Part shown: in pieces, positions 6,328 to 12,891 of the stretch
Layout of the letters: the number at the start of each line of letters is the position of its first letter
Numbering within the stretch: position 1 is the stretch's first letter
Assembly: GCA_004555735.1 (NCBI GenBank)
Contig: SFHH01000029.1
Span: 1 to 16,212, forward strand
From: Acidaminococcus fermentans
GTDB taxonomy: Bacteria; Bacillota_C; Negativicutes; Acidaminococcales; Acidaminococcaceae
Direction: 5' to 3'
Length of the DNA stretch: 16,212 bases
The notes under the pieces: model-generated
Database searches by the model: none
What the model saw: only the letters and a program-made list of their open reading frames with translations
What the model was told of the DNA's origin: nothing
Position numbers and translations under genes: made by a program

Positions 6328-7257
6328 ATGACCAAATGTACTCTTTGTCCCCATGACTGTGGGGTCGAACGGCCTGGGGCCGATGGGGCTCCAGGGCAGC
6401 TGGGGTGGTGCCGGATGCCCTGGCGGCCCCGGGCGGCCCGGGCCGCTCTCCACCTATGGGAGGAACCCTGCATCAGCGGTACTTCCGGAGGCAGCGGCAC
6501 CGTGTTCTTCTCTGGCTGCACGCTCCAGTGCGTGTTCTGCCAGAACAGCGAAATCAGCAGCGGGGGAAAAGGCTGGGAGATGACCGCTGACGATCTGCGC
6601 CGGATCTATCAGGACCTGATCGCTCAGGGAGCCCACAATATCAATCTGGTGACGCCCACCCATTTCCTGCCCACCATCCTGGAATCTCTGGAGCCGGAAC
6701 TGCCGGTGCCGGTGGTGTACAACTGCGGGGGATATGAAAAAGTGGAGACCCTTCGGCAGCTGGAAGGGAAGGTCCAGATCTATCTGCCAGACCTGAAGTA
6801 TGTCAGCGAAGAAGCCGCCTGGCGGTACAGCCATGCCCGGAACTATTTTGCCGTGGCCACAGCTGCCATCCGGGAGATGTTCCGACAGACGGGTCCTTAT
6901 GAAATGGATGGGGAAACGGGGCTGCTGAAAAAAGGCGTGATTATCCGGCACATGATCCTGCCGGGACAGGTGGAGGACAGCAAGAAGATCATCGACTGGG
7001 TGGCAGGGGAATTCGGTCCCGGTCAGGTGCTCTTCAGCCTGATGCGCCAGTATTTGCCCTGTGGCCAGGCCAAGGAGGGAAAGTATCCAGAAATCGGCCG
7101 GCCCCTGTCAGAAGAGGAATACCAGGAAGTGGAAGACTACCTGTTCCAGAGCTCTATCGAGGATGGATTCGTCCAGGAATCCGGCTCCGCCGACAGCCAG
7201 TTCATCCCGGCCTTCGATGGGACGGGGGTGAAGGAACAGTTGACCATTTCCCGCTGA
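6328..7257 (+). CDS. PflX-type radical SAM iron-sulfur protein
   Basis: The 309-residue product belongs to the radical SAM superfamily and resembles the PflX group (COG1313), which is related to pyruvate formate-lyase activating enzymes but has no settled function. The radical SAM cluster motif C64-x3-C68-x2-C71 is in the context FFSGCTLQCVFCQN. An N-terminal cysteine set (C4, C7, C11, C28) may bind a second metal or Fe-S cluster. The stretch GAHNINLVTPTHFLP and the block LHLWEEPCISG are typical of this group. The start is the ATG at 6328, behind AAAGGA (6315-6320). An upstream in-frame GTG at 6292 lies inside the terminator hairpin. No promoter was found, so it is probably expressed by read-through. 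It is distinct from the true pflA at 12139. Confidence 0.85.
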   Translation: MTKCTLCPHDCGVERPGADGAPGQLGWCRMPWRPRAARAALHLWEEPCISGTSGGSGTVFFSGCTLQCVFCQNSEISSGGKGWEMTADDLRRIYQDLIAQGAHNINLVTPTHFLPTILESLEPELPVPVVYNCGGYEKVETLRQLEGKVQIYLPDLKYVSEEAAWRYSHARNYFAVATAAIREMFRQTGPYEMDGETGLLKKGVIIRHMILPGQVEDSKKIIDWVAGEFGPGQVLFSLMRQYLPCGQAKEGKYPEIGRPLSEEEYQEVEDYLFQSSIEDGFVQESGSADSQFIPAFDGTGVKEQLTISR

Positions 7258-7269
7258 CAATGCTATAAT
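7240..7269 (+). promoter_or_regulatory. Promoter of the ZTP riboswitch-purH unit
   Basis: TTGACC at 7240-7245 and TATAAT at 7264-7269 are 18 bases apart. The -35 box lies within the last codons of the preceding gene. Transcription should begin near 7276, just ahead of the riboswitch aptamer. Confidence 0.85.
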
Positions 7270-7277
7270 TGAATGGA

Positions 7278-7352
7278 CAGATCATGTGACTGACGGAAGT
7301 GGGTTTACCCACAGGGAGCATGGTCGTAGAATGCCGACCGTCTGGGCACCTG
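7278..7352 (+). ncRNA. ZTP (pfl-motif) riboswitch
   Basis: ZTP riboswitches bind AICAR mono- or triphosphate (ZMP/ZTP), which builds up when 10-formyl-tetrahydrofolate is short, and turn on purine and one-carbon genes. Here GACTGACGG is followed by the hairpin GTGGG-TTTA-CCCAC (7299-7312), the conserved AGGGAGCA, and the 3' domain GCCGACCGTCTGGGCA (7333-7348). A pseudoknot can form between GACGG (7292-7296) and CCGTC (7338-7342). The 3' domain is also the left arm of the following terminator, so ligand binding should prevent termination, as in known ON switches. Confidence 0.93.
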
Positions 7353-7380
7353 CTGTGGCCCGGGGTCGGCTTTTCTTTTT
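7333..7380 (+). terminator. Riboswitch-controlled intrinsic terminator
   Basis: GCCGACC (7333-7339) pairs with GGTCGGC (7364-7370), and CTGGGC (7342-7347) pairs with GCCCGG (7358-7363). This gives 13 pairs with a two-base bulge, followed by TTTTCTTTTT. The left arm is the conserved 3' half of the ZTP aptamer, so the two folds exclude each other. Confidence 0.92.
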
Positions 7381-7401
7381 GACCCTAAGGAGGAATCTTT
7401 C

Positions 7402-8577
7402 ATGAAAGAACTAAAACTGAAGTATGGCTGCAATCCCAACCAGATCCCGGCCCGGATCTTTATGCAGAGCGGGGCGGACCTGCCCATTACGGTGCTCAAC
7501 GGCAGACCGGGGTACATCAACTTCCTGGATGCCTTCAACAGCTGGCAGCTGGTGCGGGAACTCCGGAGAGCCACCGGGCTTCCGGCCACTGCTTCTTTCA
7601 AACATGTAAGCCCGGCTGGGGCTGCCGTGGGCCTGCCTTTGACGGATACCCTGAAGAAAATCTACAGTGTGGAAGGCATGGAACTGTCCCCGCTGGCCAG
7701 TGCCTATGCCCGGGCCCGGGGTGCCGACCGGATGAGTTCTTTCGGGGATTTCGTAGCTCTGTCCGACGTATGCGATAAAGCTACGGCTCTGGTGCTCCAG
7801 CATGAGGTATCCGACGGGGTCATTGCGCCCGGATATGAACCGGAAGCTCTGGAAATCCTGTCCGCCAAGAAAAAGGGCAACTACAATGTGATCCAGATCG
7901 ACCCGGCCTACGAACCGGAGGAACTGGAAACCAAGCAGGTCTTCGGTATCACCTTCGAACAGAAACGGAACAACGACCACATTACGGAGGACCTGCTCCA
8001 GGATCGGCCTACCAAGAACAAAGAAATCCCGGAAGCTGCCCGGCGGGATCTTTTGATCGCTATGATCACCCTGAAATACACCCAGTCCAACTCTGTGTGC
8101 TATGTAAAAGACGGGCAGACCATCGGTGTGGGTGCTGGCCAGCAGTCTCGGATCCACTGTACCCGTCTGGCTGGGGACAAGGCGGACAAATGGTGGCTGC
8201 GCCAGTGCCCGAAGGTCCTGGATCTGCCCTTCAAGGCGGATATCCGGAAGCCGGATAAGGACAATACCATCGATGTGTATACTTCTGACGACTGGGAAGA
8301 TGTACTGGCTGATGGGGTCTGGGAAAACTTCTTCACGGAAAAACCGGAACCTCTGACCCGGGAAGAACGGAAGGCCTGGATCGCTAAGAATACCGGGGTG
8401 GCCTTGGGATCCGATGCCTTCTTCCCCTTTGGGGATAATATCGAACGGGCCCATCGCAGCGGGGTGGAATACATCGCCCAGACCGGGGGCAGCATCCGGG
8501 ACGACAATGTGATCGCCACCTGCGACAAATACAATATCGCCATGGCCATGACCGGCGTACGGCTGTTCCATCATTGA
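7402..8577 (+). CDS. purH: AICAR transformylase, stand-alone (no IMP cyclohydrolase domain)
   Basis: This enzyme transfers a formyl group from 10-formyl-tetrahydrofolate to AICAR, the penultimate step of purine synthesis. The 391-residue product corresponds to the AICAR transformylase part of PurH only. Usual bifunctional PurH is about 510-530 residues and starts with an MGS-like IMP cyclohydrolase domain, which is absent here. The catalytic Lys-His pair is K67-H68 in FKHVSPAG, and other family blocks are VGAGQQSRIHCTRLAG, SDAFFPFGDNIERA and the C-terminal TGVRLFHH. The start follows AAGGAGG at 7388-7394. The ZTP riboswitch upstream senses the enzyme's own substrate or its triphosphate, which supports the assignment. 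IMP cyclohydrolase must be encoded elsewhere. The symbol is used in the sense of purH transformylase. Confidence 0.93.
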   Translation: MKELKLKYGCNPNQIPARIFMQSGADLPITVLNGRPGYINFLDAFNSWQLVRELRRATGLPATASFKHVSPAGAAVGLPLTDTLKKIYSVEGMELSPLASAYARARGADRMSSFGDFVALSDVCDKATALVLQHEVSDGVIAPGYEPEALEILSAKKKGNYNVIQIDPAYEPEELETKQVFGITFEQKRNNDHITEDLLQDRPTKNKEIPEAARRDLLIAMITLKYTQSNSVCYVKDGQTIGVGAGQQSRIHCTRLAGDKADKWWLRQCPKVLDLPFKADIRKPDKDNTIDVYTSDDWEDVLADGVWENFFTEKPEPLTREERKAWIAKNTGVALGSDAFFPFGDNIERAHRSGVEYIAQTGGSIRDDNVIATCDKYNIAMAMTGVRLFHH

Positions 8578-8612
8578 TAAAAAGGGGTTCTGAAGGCCCT
8601 TGTCGCGACCGA

Positions 8613-8645
8613 AGGGGTGAATCTTTCCACCCCTCCATCTTTTTC
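8613..8645 (+). terminator. Terminator after purH
   Basis: AGGGGTG (8613-8619) pairs with CACCCCT (8628-8634) around an eight-base loop, and CCATCTTTTTC follows. It ends the purH transcript before the leuA promoter. Confidence 0.85.
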
Positions 8646-8666
8646 AAACATTTTTCCTAAAAAATG

Positions 8667-8695
8667 TTGACAACCGTTATAAAAAACTTTATAAT
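8667..8695 (+). promoter_or_regulatory. Consensus promoter of the T-box-leuA unit
   Basis: A perfect TTGACA at 8667-8672 and a perfect TATAAT at 8690-8695 are separated by 17 bases. Transcription should begin near 8702. A promoter this strong fits regulation by premature termination downstream rather than at initiation. Confidence 0.93.
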
Positions 8696-8725
8696 AGGCA
8701 ACATCAAGTTAAAAATTGTAACCAA

Positions 8726-8953
8726 AAATGACTGCGAAGGAAAGAATATCAGAAAACGGGTTCCCAGAGAGTCGACAGTTGCTGTGAGCCGATAATCCGT
8801 TTCTGAATGATAACTGGTTCCTGAGTCGTCCGGGTGATACGTAGTCCGGGACGGGAGACCCCGTTATAGGTCTTAGCCTTATACCGATCGGTAAGAGGTG
8901 AAAGGGTCGGCCAGATGGCCGGCTGAATTAGGGTGGTACCGCGTGGAATCCAT
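8726..8953 (+). ncRNA. T-box leader, leucine type
   Basis: T-box leaders sense uncharged tRNA and allow read-through of a terminator. The conserved T-box AGGGTGGTACCGCG is at 8930-8943. Stem I is closed by GACT (8730-8733) with AGTC (8824-8827) and AGGAA (8738-8742) with TTCCT (8818-8822). Its upper helix pairs 8749-8759 with 8797-8806, and distal AGAGAG and GCTGTGAG motifs are present. In the specifier loop (8807-8817) CTG at 8814-8816, followed by one unpaired purine, is the best specifier and reads leucine. The acceptor-pairing bulge TGGT (8934-8937) predicts a tRNA with discriminator A, as in tRNA-Leu. The specifier call rests partly on the downstream gene. Confidence 0.92.
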
Positions 8954-8993
8954 AGCCTCGCCCCTACAGTATACTGGGGGCGGGGCTTTTTCT
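8954..8993 (+). terminator. T-box terminator
   Basis: AGCCTCGCCCC (8954-8964) pairs with GGGGCGGGGCT (8977-8987) over 11 positions with one T-G wobble, around a short loop containing the palindrome CAGTATACTG. TTTTTCT follows. It directly follows the T-box sequence and is the alternative to the antiterminator. Confidence 0.9.
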
Positions 8994-9025
8994 ATCCCGC
9001 CTCAGAAAACAAGGAGAAAACGATT

Positions 9026-10714
9026 ATGCATAAGCCCATTAAAAAGTACATCCCTTTCCAAGGAGTCAGCCTGCCGGACCGTACCTGGCCGGACAAGACC
9101 ATCACCAAAGCTCCCATCTGGTGCAGCGTGGATCTGCGGGACGGGAACCAGGCCCTGGTGACCCCTATGCAGCTGGAAGAGAAGCTGCTGCTGTTTACCA
9201 CTTTGGTGAAAATCGGCTTCAAGGAAATCGAAGTAGGCTTCCCTTCTGCATCGGAAACGGAATATGAGATCCTCCGGACTCTGATCGAAGACAATTATAT
9301 CCCGGATGATGTGACCATCCAGGTGCTGGTCCAGGCCCGTCCGGAACTGATCAAGAAGACGTTTGAAGCGGTGAAAGGGGCCAAGAATGTCATCATCCAC
9401 TTCTACAATTCTACATCCACGCTCCAGCGGAAGATCGTATTCCGGAAGGATATGGAAGGCATCACCAAGATTGCTGTGGATGGGGCCAAACTGATCAAAG
9501 AACTGACGGAAAAAGAAATCGCCAAAAGCGGCATGAACATCCGGTACGAATATTCACCGGAAAGCTTCACCGGTACGGAAACCGATTACGCGGTGGAAAT
9601 CTGCGAAGCGGTGCTGGATACCCTGGGTGCCACCAAGGAGAACCCGGTGATCATCAACCTGCCGTCCACTGTGGAAATGTCTACTCCCAATACCTATGCG
9701 GACCAGATCGAATACTTCATCCGCCACATGAAGGATCGGGAACGGGCCATTATCAGCCTCCATCCCCACAATGACCGGGGCGAAGGGGTCGCGGCTACGG
9801 AACTGGCCCTGATGGCCGGCGCTGACCGGGTAGAAGGGACCCTGTTCGGCAACGGGGAACGGACCGGGAACGTGGATATCGTTACCCTGGCGCTCAATAT
9901 GTACACCCACAATGTGGATCCTCAGCTGGATTTCTCCCACATCAACCGGATCAAACGGATCTGTGAAAGTGTCACCAAGATGAAAGTGGAACCCCGCCAT
10001 CCCTATGCTGGGGAGTTGGTCTTCACCGCTTTTTCCGGATCCCATCAGGATGCCATCCGGAAGGGCTTCAAGTATATGGCCGATACCAACAGCCGGTACT
10101 GGGAAGTCCCCTATCTGCCCATCAATCCGGCGGATATCCATCGGGAATATGAACCGGTGATCCGCATCAACAGCCAGTCCGGCAAAGGGGGCGCCGCTTT
10201 CGTGATGCAGCAGGCAGTGGGCTATTACCTGCCTAAGGAGATGCATCCGGAATTCGGTCATATGGTGAAGGAAGCCGCCGACGAATATGGGGACGAACTG
10301 TCCGCTACCCAGATCGTGGAACTGTTCAACAAGAAATACGTGGATTTCCGGGGTAAGTACGATCTGGGAGCCCACAAGGTCTACGATAACCATGACGGGG
10401 ACGAAAACACCAGCACGACCTTCGAAGGAGACATCAAGGCCGACGGGACGGAAATGCACATCACCGGCACGGGCAACGGGCCCATCGATGCCTTCTTCAA
10501 TGCGCTGAATAAAATCGGAGTGGACGGGTTCGAATTCATCAACTACCACGAACACGCCATTTCCCAGGGCTCCAATTCCAAGGCCATTTCTTACATCGAA
10601 TTGAAGAAACCGGACGGAAAACACATCTTCGGGGTGGGGATCCATCCCAATATCAACACGGCTTCCCTGTTGGGCATCCTCAATGCCATCAATCGGGCCA
10701 TTGCCCAGCAGTAA
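9026..10714 (+). CDS. leuA: 2-isopropylmalate synthase, long LeuA2 type
   Basis: This enzyme condenses acetyl-CoA with 2-oxoisovalerate, the first committed step of leucine synthesis. The 562-residue product matches the longer LeuA form (as in actinobacteria and fungi). The N-terminal HMGL-like TIM barrel has WCSVDLRDGNQAL with R38-D39, and the metal-binding HPHND at residues 246-250. GNGERTGNVDIVTLAL follows. After a linker, about residues 430-562 form the C-terminal LeuA dimer domain that gives leucine feedback inhibition in the family. The chosen ATG follows AAGGAG (9011-9016). The frame is open back to 8933, but that part is the T-box and terminator. No other leucine gene follows, so leuA appears monocistronic. 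T-box control by leucine tRNA fits its role. Confidence 0.95.
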   Translation: MHKPIKKYIPFQGVSLPDRTWPDKTITKAPIWCSVDLRDGNQALVTPMQLEEKLLLFTTLVKIGFKEIEVGFPSASETEYEILRTLIEDNYIPDDVTIQVLVQARPELIKKTFEAVKGAKNVIIHFYNSTSTLQRKIVFRKDMEGITKIAVDGAKLIKELTEKEIAKSGMNIRYEYSPESFTGTETDYAVEICEAVLDTLGATKENPVIINLPSTVEMSTPNTYADQIEYFIRHMKDRERAIISLHPHNDRGEGVAATELALMAGADRVEGTLFGNGERTGNVDIVTLALNMYTHNVDPQLDFSHINRIKRICESVTKMKVEPRHPYAGELVFTAFSGSHQDAIRKGFKYMADTNSRYWEVPYLPINPADIHREYEPVIRINSQSGKGGAAFVMQQAVGYYLPKEMHPEFGHMVKEAADEYGDELSATQIVELFNKKYVDFRGKYDLGAHKVYDNHDGDENTSTTFEGDIKADGTEMHITGTGNGPIDAFFNALNKIGVDGFEFINYHEHAISQGSNSKAISYIELKKPDGKHIFGVGIHPNINTASLLGILNAINRAIAQQ

Positions 10715-10720
10715 GAATAT

Positions 10721-10761
10721 GGGGCTGTTGCACAGGACGTGCAGCGGCCCCTTTATCTATT
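10721..10761 (+). terminator. Terminator after leuA
   Basis: Arms 10721-10733 and 10739-10751 pair over 13 positions with two G-T wobbles, around an AGGAC loop, and TTTATCTATT follows. It starts six bases after the leuA stop. Its left arm contains GGGGCTGTTGCA, the reverse complement of part of the hairpin at 4964-4997. Confidence 0.85.
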
Positions 10762-10789
10762 GCGTGCAGTAGGCCCTTTGCCGTATAAT
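10760..10789 (+). promoter_or_regulatory. Probable promoter of the Nudix-regulator operon
   Basis: A perfect TATAAT at 10784-10789 is preceded, 18 bases upstream, by a weak -35 box TTGCGT at 10760-10765. Transcription would begin near 10796. This rules out the in-frame ATG at 10788, which overlaps the -10 box, as the start of the next gene. Confidence 0.65.
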
Positions 10790-10823
10790 GGAAGAAATAT
10801 TTTCTGATGAAAGAGGCACCGAA

Positions 10824-11339
10824 ATGGAATACTGGGATATCTACGACAGCAGGAAACAGCTCACGGGGAGGAAGATGCTCCGGAACGATTGGCAAATGGA
10901 ACCGGGAGATTACCATCTGACGGTATTGGCCCTGATCCGGGATGCCCAGGGGCGGATCCTGATCACCCAGCGGAAGGCCGACAAAGAATGGGCTCCCCTG
11001 AAATGGGAGATCCCAGGAGGAGGCGTCCGGGCGGGCGAAACCTCTCAGGAAGCGGTGCTCCGGGAAGTGGCGGAAGAGACCGGGCTCCATTTCAGCCCGG
11101 AGCAGGCCTGCTGCATCCATACCTACCGGAACGACAGCCCGGAGGAACGGAACAATTATTTTGTGGATATCTATGAATTCCAGGGCGATTTCGTCCCAGG
11201 ACAGGTGGAAGTCCAGGAAGATGAAGTCGAGGACTTCCGTCTGGCCACAGTGGCGGAAATCCGAGAATTGGGAGAGAGAGAGGATTTCCTCCACTATCAA
11301 CGGCTGGCAGACTTCCTGGAAAAAGGAGAAAAGAAATGA
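10824..11339 (+). CDS. Nudix hydrolase
   Basis: Nudix enzymes hydrolyse nucleoside diphosphates linked to another group, and some act on isoprenoid diphosphates. The 171-residue product has a complete Nudix box from G66 to L88 (G-x5-E72-x7-R80-E81-V-A-E84-E85-T-G-L), including the metal-binding glutamates. The N-terminus (YWDIYDSRKQLTGRKM) and YHLTVLALI resemble the YfcD/IPP-isomerase-like Nudix subgroup, whose substrates are mostly unknown. The start is the ATG at 10824, behind AAGAGG (10811-10816). The upstream ATG at 10788 overlaps the predicted -10 box. The stop overlaps the start of the Crp/Fnr-type regulator by four bases, so the two are one operon and may be functionally linked, though no mechanism is visible. 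Confidence 0.92.
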   Translation: MEYWDIYDSRKQLTGRKMLRNDWQMEPGDYHLTVLALIRDAQGRILITQRKADKEWAPLKWEIPGGGVRAGETSQEAVLREVAEETGLHFSPEQACCIHTYRNDSPEERNNYFVDIYEFQGDFVPGQVEVQEDEVEDFRLATVAEIRELGEREDFLHYQRLADFLEKGEKK

Positions 11340-12028
11340 CTGCGATGGTGCCGGAACAGTGCAGGAGCTGCCGGGGAGAATGTCTGAAGAACGTGGAATT
11401 CCTGGTGGGTCTGCCCCCGGAAAAAGTGACCACTCTGCTGCGCCGGGCGGTGCGTCTCACGCTGCCCAAGGGAGGCTGCCTGTTCCACGAAGGGGAACCT
11501 TGTGACGCCATCTACATCATCCACCGGGGCCGGGTGAAGCTGAGCACCTACGATCAGGACGGACTGGAGCGGATCGCCGGCATCTTCGTGGAACACGACA
11601 CCATGTGGGAAGGGGTGCTGATCCCTGACAGCCGCTATTCTGCCTCGGCCATTGCCATGACGGAGGTGGAGTACTGCAAGCTGGCCCGGAAAGATTTCGA
11701 AGAAGCCATCCAGGAGCCGGAAGTGGCTATGCGGATCATTGCGCTTTTGAGCAAGAAGCTCCACGACGCCAACCGGAGGAACCTGCTGAAGAGCATTTCC
11801 AACCCTAAGGAACGGGTGGCCGGACTGCTGCTGTACCGGTACCGGCGGCAGGCCAGCGATACCATCACCCTGCGGCTGGAAGAAATGGCCGGCAGCCTGG
11901 CCCTCCGCCCGGAGACCATCAGCCGGAAGCTGAAAGAATTGGAGCGGGAAGGCTATGTGAAAAAGACCGGCCAGAGCAGCATCAAGATCCTGGAACCGGA
12001 CCGGCTCATGGAATTGGTGAATTATTGA
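11336..12028 (+). CDS. Crp/Fnr-family transcription regulator, putative Fe-S or redox sensor
   Basis: The 230-residue product has an N-terminal cyclic-nucleotide-binding-fold domain (about residues 22-125), a long dimer helix (about 126-150) and a C-terminal winged helix-turn-helix (about 160-220). Cysteines C9, C12 and C16 form a CxxCxxxC group at the extreme N-terminus, and C48, C56 and C114 are further candidates for a fourth ligand. This resembles Fnr, where N-terminal cysteines plus one internal cysteine hold an oxygen-labile [4Fe-4S] cluster, but the spacing differs from E. coli Fnr (CxxCx5C). The recognition helix RPETISRKL has the E-x2-S-R signature (E193, S196, R197) that in Fnr reads TTGAT half-sites. 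The ATG overlaps the Nudix stop (ATGA) and follows a GGAG site. Two matching palindromes precede pflA and pflB downstream. Oxygen sensing is inference. Confidence 0.9.
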   Translation: MTAMVPEQCRSCRGECLKNVEFLVGLPPEKVTTLLRRAVRLTLPKGGCLFHEGEPCDAIYIIHRGRVKLSTYDQDGLERIAGIFVEHDTMWEGVLIPDSRYSASAIAMTEVEYCKLARKDFEEAIQEPEVAMRIIALLSKKLHDANRRNLLKSISNPKERVAGLLLYRYRRQASDTITLRLEEMAGSLALRPETISRKLKELEREGYVKKTGQSSIKILEPDRLMELVNY

Positions 12029-12038
12029 CCTGAATCAA
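12025..12038 (+). promoter_or_regulatory. Fnr/Crp-type operator upstream of pflA
   Basis: TTGA at 12025-12028 and TCAA at 12035-12038 are separated by six bases, matching the Fnr core TTGA-N6-TCAA (full half-sites here TTGAC and ATCAA). It overlaps the stop codon of the regulator gene. Its centre is 41.5 bases before the start predicted from the -10 box at 12061, a class II activator position. Confidence 0.75.
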
Positions 12039-12060
12039 GGAACCTTTCTTCCAAAAAACA

Positions 12061-12066
12061 TACAAT
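12061..12066 (+). promoter_or_regulatory. -10 box of the pflA promoter
   Basis: TACAAT matches five of six consensus bases. No acceptable -35 box lies 16-18 bases upstream (AGGAAC at a 17-base gap), which fits a promoter that needs an activator bound at 12025-12038. The predicted start is near 12073. Confidence 0.6.
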
Positions 12067-12093
12067 GACCCTGTCAAGAGGTACGGAAACCAT

Positions 12094-12120
12094 GACCCCT
12101 TGCCGGGGTCTTTTCTTTTA
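12094..12120 (+). terminator. Intrinsic terminator within the pflA leader
   Basis: GACCCC (12094-12099) pairs with GGGGTC (12105-12110) around a TTGCC loop, and TTTTCTTTTA follows. It may simply end the Nudix-regulator transcript. However, it lies downstream of the predicted pflA start and only six bases before the pflA ribosome binding site, so it could also act as an attenuator. Confidence 0.75.
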
Positions 12121-12138
12121 TCATCAAGGAGGTTCATC

Positions 12139-12870
12139 ATGATCCAGGGACGCATCCATTCCATTGAAACCTTCGGGTCCGTAGACGGGCCCGGCACCCG
12201 CTTCATCATCTTTGTCCAGGGCTGCCACATGCGCTGCCTGTACTGCCACAATGTGGATACCTGGCAATGCGGCCAGGGAGGCCAGCTGAAAACTGCCGAC
12301 GAACTGCTTGACCAGGCGGAACGGTATCGGCCTTACTGGGGGCCGGAAGGGGGCATCACCGTCAGCGGCGGGGAACCCCTGCTCCAGATGGACTTCCTCC
12401 TGGATCTGTTCCGGAAGGCCAAAGCCCGGGGTATCGGCACTTGCATCGATACCGCCGGCCAGCCTTTTACCCGGAAGGAGCCCTTCTTCAGCCAGTTCCA
12501 GCAGCTGATGGAAGTGACGGATATCCTGCTGGTAGACGTGAAGCACATCGACCCGGAAGCCCATAAAAAGCTCACCGGGCAGCCCAACGAGAACATCTTA
12601 GACTTGTTCCGGTATCTGTCGGACATCCAAAAGCCCATCTGGGTGCGCCAGGTGCTGGTGCCTGGATGGACCGATGATCCAGGGTCTCTGAAGCGGACCC
12701 GGCAGTTCCTGGACACCCTTACCAATATCCAGCGGGTGGAGGTGCTGCCCTACCACAATATGGGACTGTACAAATGGGAACAGCTGGGCATCCCCAACCA
12801 GCTGAAGGACGTGAAACCGCCCACCCAGGAAGCAGTGGATCAGGCCCGGGAGATTTTGGGAGCCATATAA
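12139..12870 (+). CDS. pflA: Pyruvate formate-lyase activating enzyme
   Basis: This radical SAM enzyme uses a [4Fe-4S] cluster and S-adenosylmethionine to make the glycyl radical of pyruvate formate-lyase under anaerobic conditions. The 243-residue product has the family length (E. coli 246). The cluster motif C29-x3-C33-x2-C36 is in the context GCHMRCLYCHN, preceded by TFGSVDGPGTRFIIF. GGITVSGGEPLLQ forms the SAM-binding region, and the C-terminus has VLPYHNMGLYKWEQLG. The start follows an excellent AAGGAGG (12126-12132). An upstream in-frame TTG at 12100 lies in the terminator hairpin and is rejected. The gene precedes its substrate gene pflB by 111 bases, the reverse of the E. coli order. 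It seems to have its own Fnr-type promoter. Confidence 0.95.
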   Translation: MIQGRIHSIETFGSVDGPGTRFIIFVQGCHMRCLYCHNVDTWQCGQGGQLKTADELLDQAERYRPYWGPEGGITVSGGEPLLQMDFLLDLFRKAKARGIGTCIDTAGQPFTRKEPFFSQFQQLMEVTDILLVDVKHIDPEAHKKLTGQPNENILDLFRYLSDIQKPIWVRQVLVPGWTDDPGSLKRTRQFLDTLTNIQRVEVLPYHNMGLYKWEQLGIPNQLKDVKPPTQEAVDQAREILGAI

Positions 12871-12891
12871 AAATAGTTAGCTTTAGCAAAC

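Noticed and set aside
7411..8574. 387-codon open frame on the - strand, opposite purH
   Set aside because: It is nearly coextensive with purH and shows only low-complexity shadow composition. It is a codon-bias artefact.
8933..9025. 31-codon upstream extension of leuA
   Set aside because: It covers the T-box sequence and terminator. LeuA homology begins at MHKPIKKY after a strong ribosome binding site.
9554..10645. 363-codon open frame on the - strand, opposite leuA
   Set aside because: Shadow of leuA, with no start signal and no domain.
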